Shown: positions 53,093-62,558 of the stretch, piece by piece
Layout: each line of letters begins with the position of its first letter
Position numbering within the stretch: position 1 is the stretch's first letter
Origin: Nocardia sp. NBC_00403
GTDB lineage: Bacteria > Actinomycetota > Actinomycetes > Mycobacteriales > Mycobacteriaceae
NCBI RefSeq assembly: GCF_036046055.1
Contig: NZ_CP107939.1
Span: 3,596,001 to 3,660,000, forward strand
Direction: 5' to 3'
DNA length: 64,000 nt
Translations under genes and position numbers: made by a program
Notes under the pieces: model-generated
What the model was told of the DNA's origin: nothing
Database searches by the model: none
Seen by the model: the letters and a program-made list of their open reading frames with translations, nothing else

Positions 53093-53956
53093 ATGAGTTC
53101 ATCTCCCCCGTCAGCGCCAGAGCCCGTGGGCCCCGATAGCGGCCAGGCCAGCAAGACGCGTAAGCAGCGCCGCGCCCGCCGCCGTATCGCGGGTGGGCTC
53201 GCGCTGCTGGTGGGTCTGGTCGGAGCTGGCTTCCTCGCCTCGGTTTTCACGCCGGATCCGCAGGTGGCGACCGCGCACGAGGACCAGTCCGCGCTGATCC
53301 GCGACGGCAAGCAGTTGTATGAAACCTCGTGCATAACCTGCCATGGTGCGAACCTGCAGGGTGTGGTCGACCGCGGCCCGAGCCTCATCGGCGTCGGCGA
53401 AGCCGCTGTCTACTTCCAGGTGTCCTCCGGCCGGATGCCGATGGCGCGCAACGAGGCCCAGGCGCAGCGCAAGCCACCGAAGTTCGACGAGCACCAGACC
53501 GATGCGTTGATGGCGTACGTGGCGGCCAATGGCGGCGGACCGAGCGTGGTGCGCGAAGCGAACGGTGAGATCGCCCAGGAATCGCTGCGCGGCCCGGACA
53601 TCGCCCGCGGTAGCGAGCTGTTCCGGATGAACTGCGCGTCCTGCCACAACTTCACCGGCAGGGGCGGCGCATTGTCCTCCGGTAAGTTCGCGCCGCCGCT
53701 GGAGCCTGCCAGTGAGCAGCAGATCTACGACGCGATGCTCACCGGCCCGCAGAACATGCCGAAGTTCTCCGACCGGCAGCTGAGCCCGGAAGAGAAGCGC
53801 GACATCGTCGCCTACGTCAAGAACGCCACCGAAGAGCGCGACCCGGGCGGGTACGGTCTCGGCGGCTTCGGTCCCGCGACCGAGGCTCTGGCCATCTGGG
53901 TGGTCGGCATCGTGCTCGTCGTCGGCGCCGCGATGTGGATCGGATCAAGGTCATGA
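53093..53956 (+). CDS. qcrC: Ubiquinol/menaquinol-cytochrome c reductase diheme cytochrome c subunit QcrC
   Basis: 287 residues: N-terminal membrane anchor (~31-52), two cytochrome c domains with CxxCH heme sites at C80-C83-H84 (CITCH) and C181-C184-H185 (CASCH), and a C-terminal transmembrane helix ([20 protein letters not shown]). In actinobacteria this diheme subunit replaces the mobile cytochrome c and passes electrons directly to CtaC within the supercomplex. The ATG has AAAGGGA six bases upstream. Its stop overlaps the qcrA start by 4 bp (ATGA). Confidence 0.96.
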   Translation: MSSSPPSAPEPVGPDSGQASKTRKQRRARRRIAGGLALLVGLVGAGFLASVFTPDPQVATAHEDQSALIRDGKQLYETSCITCHGANLQGVVDRGPSLIGVGEAAVYFQVSSGRMPMARNEAQAQRKPPKFDEHQTDALMAYVAANGGGPSVVREANGEIAQESLRGPDIARGSELFRMNCASCHNFTGRGGALSSGKFAPPLEPASEQQIYDAMLTGPQNMPKFSDRQLSPEEKRDIVAYVKNATEERDPGGYGLGGFGPATEALAIWVVGIVLVVGAAMWIGSRS

Positions 53957-55194
53957 CGGATAAGGAGCCAAACGACATGGGTCGGCCGGATGAGGGCGAC
54001 GACAGCATCGAGCTGTTGAAAGATGAGGCGACCCCCGCTGTGACCAAGCAAGCCGGGGCAACGTCCGATCACAGCACTATGAACCTGGACCCCACCGAGG
54101 AAGAGCTCGACACGATGTCGCGCGACGAGCTGGTCAAGCTCGGCACCGCGCGTGACGGCGTCGACGTCGCCTACCGGCGCGAGCGGTTCCCGATTCCGGG
54201 TACCCGCGCCGAGAAGCGGGCTGAGCGGCAGGTGTCGTTCTGGTTCGCGGTGTCCGGCCTGGCCGCCGCGGTGCTCGTCGGTGTGTTCCTGTTCTGGCCT
54301 TGGGAGTACAAGGGCAAGGACGAGGAAGGCAACGCCGCCTTTTCGCTGTTCACGCCGCTGGTCGGCCTGAGCTTCGGTATCTCGGTGCTGGTCATCGGTG
54401 TCGCGGTGGTGCTGATCCGCAAGAAGTTCATCCCCGCCGAGCTGTCCATCCAGGACCGTCACGACGGCAGGTCGCCCGAGGTCGAGCGCCGCACCCTGGT
54501 CGCCGAGCTCAGTGATGCACTGGATACCTCGACGCTGGGTCGCCGCAAGATGATCACCCGCACGGCGGGTGCAGGCGTCGGTGTGCTCGGTATCGGCGCG
54601 CTGCTCGTCTTCGTCGGCGGCATGATCAAGAACCCGTGGGCCAAGGGCGACAAGTCGCCGCTGTGGGTCTCGGGCTGGACTCCGGATTTCCCCGGCGAGA
54701 CCATCTACATCCGCCGCGACACCGGTCGCCCGGAGGACATCGTGCTCGTGCGTCCGGAGGACATGGACGCGGGCGCCATGGAGACGGTCTTCCCGTGGAA
54801 GGAAAAGTGGCGCGGCGACGAGCACGCGACGCTGCAGTCGCTGCGCGGAATCCGTAACGCCGTCATGATGATTCGGCTGCGCACCGAAGACGCGCAGAAG
54901 GCCATCAAGCGCAAGGGCCAGGAGAGCTTCAACTTCGGCGATTACTTCGCCTATTCGAAGATCTGCACCCACCTCGGCTGCCCCACCTCGCTGTTCGAGT
55001 CGCAGACCAACAAGATCCTGTGCCCCTGCCATCAGTCGCAGTTCTTGGCGACCGAATGGGGTAAGCCGGTCTTCGGTCCCGCCGCTCGCGCACTGCCGCA
55101 GCTGCCGATCACCGTCAATTCCGAGGGCTACTTGGTCGCCAATGGCGACTTCATCGAGCCGCTCGGCCCGGCTTACTGGGAGCGTCGTTCATGA
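53953..55194 (+). CDS. qcrA: Rieske iron-sulfur subunit QcrA
   Basis: 413 residues. The N-terminal ~60 residues are acidic and cytoplasmic, followed by three transmembrane helices (~95-115, ~135-160, ~205-225) as is special to actinobacterial QcrA. The C-terminal Rieske domain has CTHLGC (~330) and CPCHQS (~357-362), giving two Cys and two His ligands plus the disulfide pair. The protein oxidises menaquinol and feeds QcrC. It overlaps qcrC and qcrB by 4 bp on either side, so the three genes are translationally coupled. Confidence 0.96.
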   Translation: MTDKEPNDMGRPDEGDDSIELLKDEATPAVTKQAGATSDHSTMNLDPTEEELDTMSRDELVKLGTARDGVDVAYRRERFPIPGTRAEKRAERQVSFWFAVSGLAAAVLVGVFLFWPWEYKGKDEEGNAAFSLFTPLVGLSFGISVLVIGVAVVLIRKKFIPAELSIQDRHDGRSPEVERRTLVAELSDALDTSTLGRRKMITRTAGAGVGVLGIGALLVFVGGMIKNPWAKGDKSPLWVSGWTPDFPGETIYIRRDTGRPEDIVLVRPEDMDAGAMETVFPWKEKWRGDEHATLQSLRGIRNAVMMIRLRTEDAQKAIKRKGQESFNFGDYFAYSKICTHLGCPTSLFESQTNKILCPCHQSQFLATEWGKPVFGPAARALPQLPITVNSEGYLVANGDFIEPLGPAYWERRS

Positions 55195-56828
55195 CCTCAG
55201 CACTCGGTCGTAAGGCCGCAGCCCAAGCGAACGCCGCAGACGAGCGGTATCAGGCCGCAGCGTTCATGAAGCGGTCGATCAACAAGGTCTTTCCGACGCA
55301 CTGGTCGTTCCTGCTCGGTGAGATCGCCCTCTACAGCTTCATCATCCTGCTGCTGTCGGGCGTCTACCTGACCCTGTTCTTCGACCCATCGATGACCGAG
55401 GTCGTCTACAACGGCGCCTACCAGCCGCTACGCGGCGTGACCATGTCGCGGGCCTACGAGACCGCGTTGAACATCTCCTTCGAGGTGCGCGGCGGCCTGT
55501 TCGTCCGCCAGGTCCACCACTGGGCCGCGTTGCTGTTCGCGGCGTCGATCATCGTGCATCTTTTCCGCATCTTCTTCACCGGTGCGTTCCGCAAGCCGCG
55601 CGAGGCGAACTGGGTTATCGGATGCCTGCTGCTGATCCTGGCGATGTTCGAGGGCTTCTTCGGTTATTCGCTGCCCGACGACTTGCTGTCGGGCACCGGC
55701 CTGCGGGCCGCGTTCGGCGGTATCACGATGAGCATCCCGATCATCGGCACCTGGATGCACTGGCTGATCTTCGGTGGCGACTTCCCGGGCGACATCATCA
55801 TCCCGCGTCTGTACATCGCGCACGTGCTGCTGTTCCCCGGCATCATCCTCGCGCTGATCGCCGCGCACGTCGCCCTGGTCTGGTACCAGAAGCACACCCA
55901 GTTCCCCGGCCCCGGCCGCACCGAGAACAACGTGGTCGGGGCGCGCATCGTGCCGGTGTTCGCCGCGGACCAGGGTGCGTTCTTCGCCTTCACCCTCGGC
56001 ATCGTCGGAATCATGGGCGGTCTGCTGCAGATCAACCCGATCTGGAACCTGGGGCCCTACAACCCGTCGCAGGTCTCCGCGGGTTCGCAGCCGGACTTCT
56101 ACATGATGTGGACCGACGGCCTCGCCCGTCTCATGCCGCCGTGGGAGCTCTACCTGGGTCGCTACACGATCCCGGCCGTGTTCTGGGTCGCGCTGATCAT
56201 GGGTCTGGTGTTCACGGTGCTGATCGTCTACCCGTGGATCGAGAAGCGCCTCACCGGCGACACCGTCGGCCACAACCTGCTGCAGCGGCCGCGGGACGTG
56301 CCCGTCCGCACCGCCATCGGTGCGATGTCGATCGCGTTCTATGTCGTGCTGACGCTGTCGTGCGTCAACGACATCCTGGCGCTGAAGTTCGACATCTCGC
56401 TGAATGCGACCACCTGGATGGGCCGCATCGGCCTGCTGGTCGCGCCGCCGGTCGCGTACTTCGTCGCCTACCGGTTCTGCCTCGGCCTGCAGCGCAGCGA
56501 CCGGGCGGTGCTGGAGCACGGCATCGAGACCGGCGTGATCAAGCGGCTGCCGCACGGTGAGTACATCGAGGTGCACCAGCCGCTCGGCCCGGTCGACGAC
56601 CACGGCCACCCGCTCCCGCTGGAGTACCAGGGCGCCCACGTGCCCAAGAAGATGAACAAGCTGGGTTCGGCGGGCAAGCCGGGCACCGGCAGCTTCCTGC
56701 GGCCCGACCCGTGGCAGGAAAGTGAGCAGGCCTTCGAGATCGAGCACGCGGAGGAGCACAAGCAGCTGGCCGTGCTGCAGAAGGCACAGCAGAAGGACAA
56801 CGGTCACGGCGGCAACAACAGCCACTGA
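55191..56828 (+). CDS. qcrB: Cytochrome b subunit QcrB
   Basis: 545 residues, the diheme cytochrome b of the menaquinol-oxidising bc1 complex. Transmembrane helices carry the heme-ligand histidines in [19 protein letters not shown] and [22 protein letters not shown]. The quinol-site PPWELY is seen in [13 protein letters not shown]. The C-terminal ~150 residues are a hydrophilic, charged extension ([18 protein letters not shown] to QKDNGHGG), longer than in proteobacterial cytochrome b. This is the target of QcrB inhibitors in mycobacteria. The operon ends at a 16-bp hairpin 14 bp after the stop. Confidence 0.96.
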   Translation: MTSALGRKAAAQANAADERYQAAAFMKRSINKVFPTHWSFLLGEIALYSFIILLLSGVYLTLFFDPSMTEVVYNGAYQPLRGVTMSRAYETALNISFEVRGGLFVRQVHHWAALLFAASIIVHLFRIFFTGAFRKPREANWVIGCLLLILAMFEGFFGYSLPDDLLSGTGLRAAFGGITMSIPIIGTWMHWLIFGGDFPGDIIIPRLYIAHVLLFPGIILALIAAHVALVWYQKHTQFPGPGRTENNVVGARIVPVFAADQGAFFAFTLGIVGIMGGLLQINPIWNLGPYNPSQVSAGSQPDFYMMWTDGLARLMPPWELYLGRYTIPAVFWVALIMGLVFTVLIVYPWIEKRLTGDTVGHNLLQRPRDVPVRTAIGAMSIAFYVVLTLSCVNDILALKFDISLNATTWMGRIGLLVAPPVAYFVAYRFCLGLQRSDRAVLEHGIETGVIKRLPHGEYIEVHQPLGPVDDHGHPLPLEYQGAHVPKKMNKLGSAGKPGTGSFLRPDPWQESEQAFEIEHAEEHKQLAVLQKAQQKDNGHGGNNSH

Positions 56829-56841
56829 TCGCTGACGTCAG

Positions 56842-56877
56842 CGAAGGCCCCGAGTCGAATCCGACTCGGGGCCTTCG
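56842..56877. terminator. Bidirectional hairpin terminator after qcrB
   Basis: A 16-bp stem (56842-56857 pairs with 56862-56877, perfect) with a 4-nt loop. It is shared by the convergent qcrB and exoribonuclease genes; on the qcrB side GTGTTTCG follows. Confidence 0.85.
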
Positions 56878-56894
56878 TGTTTCGTATAACGGGA

Positions 56895-57395
56895 TTACGA
56901 GCGAGCGGCGGCGCGGCGGGCGACTTCGATCGCCTCGAACTTCGCGAGATTGTGGCGGGCGTCGGCCAGCGCGTCGTGGGCGTCCGCCGGCACGGGGGGC
57001 AGTTCGGGGCGGCCGTGCGCGTCCCAGTGCTGGCGTAGTTCATTGGTGTAACGGGGCAGTGTGCTCGGCAGGTCGACCATCGAGCCCCACAGTTGGCACA
57101 GCGCCACGTGATCGTAGGCGCCGACCCAGGCCCACAGTTCGGGCTGCACCGTGGAGCGGGGAACCAGGAACTTGTAGAGGTCGTCGCGGATCTGCTCGCG
57201 GCTGCGCCAGCGCGGCGAGGACGGTGCGGGCAACTGTGGCAGCACATATTTGCGCACCCAGGGGCCGGCCCGGTCAGGATCGAACTCGGTGGAGACCGCG
57301 TAATATTCGCGGCCGTCCTCGCAGACGACGCCGATGGAAACGAGGTCGATCGTGGAGCCGTCCTCGATGAATTCGCAATCGTAAAAATATCGCAG
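56895..57395 (-). CDS. 3'-exoribonuclease (DEDDh, Rv2179c-like polyadenylate exoribonuclease)
   Basis: A 166-residue RNase T-like exonuclease. The catalytic acid motif is YDCEFIEDGSTIDLVSIGVV near the N-terminus (D, E). The rest of the DEDDh set follows in WAWVGAYDHVALCQLWG (D) and HDALADARHNL (H, D). The family starts MRYFYD; here the corresponding codon is CTG at 57395 (LRYFYDCEF). It has AGGAG upstream at a long 13-nt spacing, and no ATG/GTG/TTG occurs nearby in frame (TTG ~20 codons upstream; ATG only at 57557). The true start is therefore uncertain. Convergent with qcrB across a bidirectional terminator. Confidence 0.85.
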   Translation of the reverse strand: MRYFYDCEFIEDGSTIDLVSIGVVCEDGREYYAVSTEFDPDRAGPWVRKYVLPQLPAPSSPRWRSREQIRDDLYKFLVPRSTVQPELWAWVGAYDHVALCQLWGSMVDLPSTLPRYTNELRQHWDAHGRPELPPVPADAHDALADARHNLAKFEAIEVARRAAARS

Positions 57396-57466
57396 AGAGA
57401 TCGGTCTTCTCCTCGGTAGTCGAAGCGGTTGTAGAGGTGCCGGACCCCGCAACCCTATGCCGGTAG

Positions 57467-58963
<1,497 letters not shown>

Positions 58964-58978
58964 TCTTCTCGGCACGAC

Positions 58979-59016
58979 CGAACGTCACATCGGGCGCACG
59001 ACCGATGTGACGTTCG
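58979..59016. terminator. Bidirectional hairpin terminator aroG/pknL
   Basis: A perfect 15-bp stem (58979-58993 with 59002-59016) around an 8-nt loop, in the gap between convergent aroG and the kinase gene. Confidence 0.85.
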
Positions 59017-59022
59017 GTGTGT

Positions 59023-60996
59023 TCAGGGGAGTGCGACCAGCGTGACCGTGGTGCCCGGTTCGACCTTCGATAGCCCGCCGGGGTTCTGCGAGATCACCAG
59101 CGACGAGTCCGAGGGCGTGAGCTGGCGCACCGTCACCTGCAGGCCCAGGCCTTGGAGCTTGGCGCGCGCGTCGGCGACGTTTTGCCCGACCACCGTCGGT
59201 ATTTTCACGGCATTCGAGACGAGCAGTGCGACACTGTCGCCGGACTGGACCGTGGTGCCCGCGGCCGGGTCCGTGCCGATCACCTTGTCGCCCTCGACGT
59301 TCTTGTCGTACTGCATGCGGGTCTCCCGCACCGTGATCCCGGCATCGGTGAGCATCTTGGTGGCGTCCGCGGTGGCGCGGCCGCGTACGTCGGGCACTTT
59401 GACCGGCTGCGACCCGTTGCTGCGATACACCTTCACCTGGGCGTTCATCGGAAGCACGGTGCCAGGCGCCGGATCGATCTTCGCCAACGAGCCCTTCGGT
59501 GCGGAACTTCCGGTTTCGCCGGAGTCCACCGGTTGCAGCCCGGCGTCGCGGATGAGCTGATTGACCTTCGAGACGACATCGCCGGGCTTCACATCCGGCA
59601 CTCGGGGTTTCCCGCTGGACACCAGCACCGCCACAGTCGTGCTCTTGGTGATCTTGGACCCGGCGGGCGGATCGCTGCCGACCACGCCGCCGACCGGGAT
59701 GGTGTCCGAGGCCTTCTGTCGTATCTCGGTGGAGAAGCCCGCGCTCTGCAGCGTGGCGATTGCGCGTTCTTGATCGAGCCCGGCGATCGGCGGCACCGCG
59801 GAGAAACGCCCGACGCCGAGCCACCAGCCGCCGACACCGACGATCAGCGTCAGGATGGCGACCACGGCCACCCACAACAGCGTCGTGCGGCGCGAGCGGG
59901 AGCGTTCGGAGTCGAATTCCTGATACGGCGAGGGCTGCGGCAAGTGCGAGGGCTGCGGCTCGTAGTCGTCCGGGGGGCCGTAATCGGCGTACCTGGGCCG
60001 TGGCGCGGTGACGACCTTGGTGTGCTGCGGCGGATGCGGTTCCTGGCGGCCGGCAGCGGCTTGGCCTGCCTGCTGATCCGGTGCGGCGATGCGGTAGGTG
60101 GAGCTGAGATGCTCGGCCGATTCCTGCGGGGCGGGCACTCGATACGAGGGCAGGTTCAGCGCGACCGCAATCTGATGCAGAGCGGCGACCATTTCGTTCG
60201 CGTCGGCGAAGCGGTGCCCGGGTTCACGGGCGGTCGCGCGCGCGATCAGGTCGTCGAACTCCGGGGGCACCCCCGCGATGAACTGGCTCGGGCTCGGCAC
60301 GTCGTTCTCGATCCGCTGATACGCCACCGACAGCGAGGTGTCACCGGTGAACGGGACCCGGCCGGTCAGCAATTCGAAGATCAGCACGCCGAAGGAGTAG
60401 ACGTCGCTGCGGGAATCGGCGGTGCCGCTGGTGACCTGTTCTGGCGACAGGTAGGCCGCCGTGCCGAGGATCACGCTCGCCGAAGTGGTGTTGGCCGCGG
60501 CCACCGCGCGGACCAGACCGAAATCGGCGATTTTCACCTCGCCGGCATCCGAGATCAGCACGTTCTCCGGCTTGATATCGCGATGCACCAGACCCGCCGC
60601 ATGCGCGACGCCGATCGCGGCGAGCACCGGCTCGGCGACCGCACGCGCCGCATGCGGCGGCATCGGGCCGCGTTCGCGCAGCAGCTCGCGCAGCGTGCCG
60701 CCCTCCACCAATTCCATGATGAGGAACGGATATTCGCCGTCGACGCCCTGGTCGTACACCGCGACAAGCGATGGATGCTTGAGCTTGGCGACCGCGCGCG
60801 CCTCGAATTCGAACCGCGAAAGGAACTGGGGATCGGCGGCGAACTTCGGGTCCATCACCTTGATGGCGACCGGGCGGTCCAGGCGAGTATCCACACCCCG
60901 GAAGACCATCGACATCCCGCCGCGAGCAATCGGCGCGTCGATACGGTAGCGCCCTTCCAGTATTTGCCCGATCAAGTGATGTCCTCCGGCTTTCAC
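59023..60996 (-). CDS. pknL: Serine/threonine protein kinase with PASTA domains (PknL locus)
   Basis: 657 residues. The cytoplasmic kinase domain (~residues 12-275) has a P-loop ARGGMSMVFRG, VAIKVM lysine, HRDIKPENVL catalytic loop, IADFGLVRA, and an activation-loop TTSASVILGTAAYLSPEQ. A Pro-rich juxtamembrane region and a transmembrane helix (~373-395, LLWVAVVAILTLIVGVGGWWLG) follow. Four PASTA repeats end the protein (PDVKPGDVVSKVNQL, PDVRGRATADATKML, IPTVVGQNVADARAKLQ and a first AGLDQERAIATLQSAG). PASTA modules sense muropeptides. M. tuberculosis PknL lacks them, whereas corynebacterial PknL has them. The GTG at 60996 is where the kinase fold begins. Divergent from its HTH partner gene. 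Confidence 0.94.
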   Translation of the reverse strand: MKAGGHHLIGQILEGRYRIDAPIARGGMSMVFRGVDTRLDRPVAIKVMDPKFAADPQFLSRFEFEARAVAKLKHPSLVAVYDQGVDGEYPFLIMELVEGGTLRELLRERGPMPPHAARAVAEPVLAAIGVAHAAGLVHRDIKPENVLISDAGEVKIADFGLVRAVAAANTTSASVILGTAAYLSPEQVTSGTADSRSDVYSFGVLIFELLTGRVPFTGDTSLSVAYQRIENDVPSPSQFIAGVPPEFDDLIARATAREPGHRFADANEMVAALHQIAVALNLPSYRVPAPQESAEHLSSTYRIAAPDQQAGQAAAGRQEPHPPQHTKVVTAPRPRYADYGPPDDYEPQPSHLPQPSPYQEFDSERSRSRRTTLLWVAVVAILTLIVGVGGWWLGVGRFSAVPPIAGLDQERAIATLQSAGFSTEIRQKASDTIPVGGVVGSDPPAGSKITKSTTVAVLVSSGKPRVPDVKPGDVVSKVNQLIRDAGLQPVDSGETGSSAPKGSLAKIDPAPGTVLPMNAQVKVYRSNGSQPVKVPDVRGRATADATKMLTDAGITVRETRMQYDKNVEGDKVIGTDPAAGTTVQSGDSVALLVSNAVKIPTVVGQNVADARAKLQGLGLQVTVRQLTPSDSSLVISQNPGGLSKVEPGTTVTLVALP

Positions 60997-61110
60997 AAAG
61001 TTCTCACCCCTCGCTGTTAGCGCGACAAGCGAATGCCGCCCGGTGCGGCCTCCACGATGGTATCGGCGAATGCGCCCCGGGTGTCTCACGACGTGCGGCG
61101 GCGGACCGTC

Positions 61111-61116
61111 TACCGT
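61111..61116 (+). promoter_or_regulatory. -10 hexamer TACCGT for the HTH gene (leaderless)
   Basis: TACCGT lies 7 nt before GTG 61124. It is the same hexamer as at lipB. Confidence 0.5.
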
Positions 61117-61123
61117 TATCCGG

Positions 61124-61492
61124 GTGAGTGCATTTCCCTGCAGCGATGATGTCCTTCCCGAGTCCGTGGCCGTGCTGCCGCTGCCCGAGGTGGCCGACAA
61201 GCTCGGGCTCGTGGTGACCCGGGTGCATCAGATGCTGCGCGACCATCAACTTCTCGCGGTGCGCCGCGGCGGCGTCGCGGGCGTCCCCGAACGGTTCTTC
61301 GACGATACGGGTGCGGTGGTCAAACCGCTGCCCGGCCTGATCACCGTGATGAAGGACGCCAAGTACACCGACGAAGAGATCCTGGAGTGGATCTTCACCG
61401 AGGACGAGACCCTGCCGGGTAGACCGATCGATGCCCTGCACGGCCCATTGGCCCGAGAAGTCATCCGCCGCGCCGCTGCCGATCCTTTCTGA
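61124..61492 (+). CDS. Rv2175c-like helix-turn-helix DNA-binding protein
   Basis: 122 residues. A winged helix-turn-helix starts at PLPEVADKLGLVVTRVHQMLRDHQLLAVRRGGVAGVPERFF (~residues 22-62), followed by GAVVKPLPGLITVMKDAKYTDEEILEWIFTEDETLPGRPIDAL. This is the Rv2175c family, a small DNA-binding protein that is phosphorylated by the adjacent PknL in mycobacteria, which lowers DNA binding. The GTG at 61124 is supported by a leaderless-type -10. Divergent from pknL with ~130 bp between; target genes are unknown. Confidence 0.92.
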   Translation: MSAFPCSDDVLPESVAVLPLPEVADKLGLVVTRVHQMLRDHQLLAVRRGGVAGVPERFFDDTGAVVKPLPGLITVMKDAKYTDEEILEWIFTEDETLPGRPIDALHGPLAREVIRRAAADPF

Positions 61493-61535
61493 CCCGACCC
61501 GACCCGTCCCGACCCGCGTCGCAGGCCGATGCGGG

Positions 61536-62558
61536 TCAGGGACGTGGGTTCGGCCGGTGCGGGCCGCGAAGCGCGGCGGCGCCGAACTCCAGCGCGGCGA
61601 CGCGCAGGCGATGTCGCCGTGGCACGACCGCGCGTTTGCGGAAGATGGCGTAGTCGCCATTTTCGATCTGGTCGAGAATTCCCGCATACAGCGTGCTCGC
61701 GGTGCGAATGGCCGGTCGGACGCGCGGTTCCAGCAGGTCGATGCCTCGGTCGGCGACACGATAGATGTCGCGGTTGATCGCGATCAGGTGGGCGAGCGCC
61801 GTGCGCACCCGCTGATCGGTACGCCCGGTGCGGTGACAGTGGACCAGCAGGTCGTAGTCGACCCCGAACGCCGCGAGTTCGTCGGCGGGCAGGTACACAC
61901 GCCTGCGATCGAGATCCTCGGCGACGTCGCGCAGGAAATTGGTCAGCTGGAACGCCTCGCCCAGTGCGGCGGCCGCGGGTTCGGCCTCGGACACCGGCAC
62001 GACGGTGCCGAGTACTGGCAGCAACTGCAGTCCGATCACCGCCGCCGACCCACGCATGTATTCGCGCAACTCGGCCATCGTCGCGTAGCGGTCGCGGTAC
62101 TGCGGCGTGCCGACGATGTCCATCCGCATCGCGTCCATGAACGTCCAGAAGTGCTGGTGGGCAATGTCGTAGCGTTCGATGGTGTCGGCGAGGGCGAGGA
62201 GGACCCGGTCCCGCTGTTCGCCGATCTGCTCCGACAGCGGGTTGCCTTCCAGGCGAAGGCGCAGCTGCTTCTCGATCCGATCGAGCAGTCCGGCGCAGTC
62301 CTCGCCGCGATAGGCGATCGCCGCAGGGTCGAGAGTTCCTTCGATGGCGTCCGTGTGGTCGACGATGTCATCGACTGTCCTCGCGAACGCGTAGAGCGCG
62401 TGCACTGCGGGTCTTCGCTCGGCCGACAACAGGCGGGTCGCCAGGAAGTAGGTGCGGCCGTGCGCCGCGGCGATCTGCCGGCATTCGCGGTATGCGCCGG
62501 GGAGTTCGGCGGCGAGATCTATCACGGAACCCGTTACGGCCGCGGCGGAACCGGTCAC
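61536..62558 (-). CDS. crtB: Phytoene/squalene synthase-family protein
   Basis: 340 residues, all-helical trans-isoprenyl diphosphate synthase fold. The first Asp-rich motif ARTVDDIVDHTD (DxxxD, ~residues 67-71) and the second QLTNFLRDVAEDLDRRRVYLP (~185-205), with RMDIVG-like substrate contacts, fit head-to-head prenyl synthases that make phytoene. Whether it makes phytoene, squalene or diapophytoene cannot be read. The GTG at 62558 overlaps the stop of mptA by 4 bp (GTGA), so it is translationally coupled; a later GTG at 62525 is the alternative start. No other carotenoid genes are in the window; the rest of a crt cluster may lie elsewhere. Confidence 0.88.
   Translation of the reverse strand: MTGSAAAVTGSVIDLAAELPGAYRECRQIAAAHGRTYFLATRLLSAERRPAVHALYAFARTVDDIVDHTDAIEGTLDPAAIAYRGEDCAGLLDRIEKQLRLRLEGNPLSEQIGEQRDRVLLALADTIERYDIAHQHFWTFMDAMRMDIVGTPQYRDRYATMAELREYMRGSAAVIGLQLLPVLGTVVPVSEAEPAAAALGEAFQLTNFLRDVAEDLDRRRVYLPADELAAFGVDYDLLVHCHRTGRTDQRVRTALAHLIAINRDIYRVADRGIDLLEPRVRPAIRTASTLYAGILDQIENGDYAIFRKRAVVPRRHRLRVAALEFGAAALRGPHRPNPRP

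Noticed and set aside
55428..56825. 465-codon minus-strand frame opposite qcrB
   Set aside because: Antisense shadow of a cytochrome b gene with intact heme ligands; Asp/Arg/Val-rich with no domain.
59152..61020. 622-codon plus-strand frame opposite pknL
   Set aside because: Antisense shadow; the minus strand has kinase and PASTA motifs.
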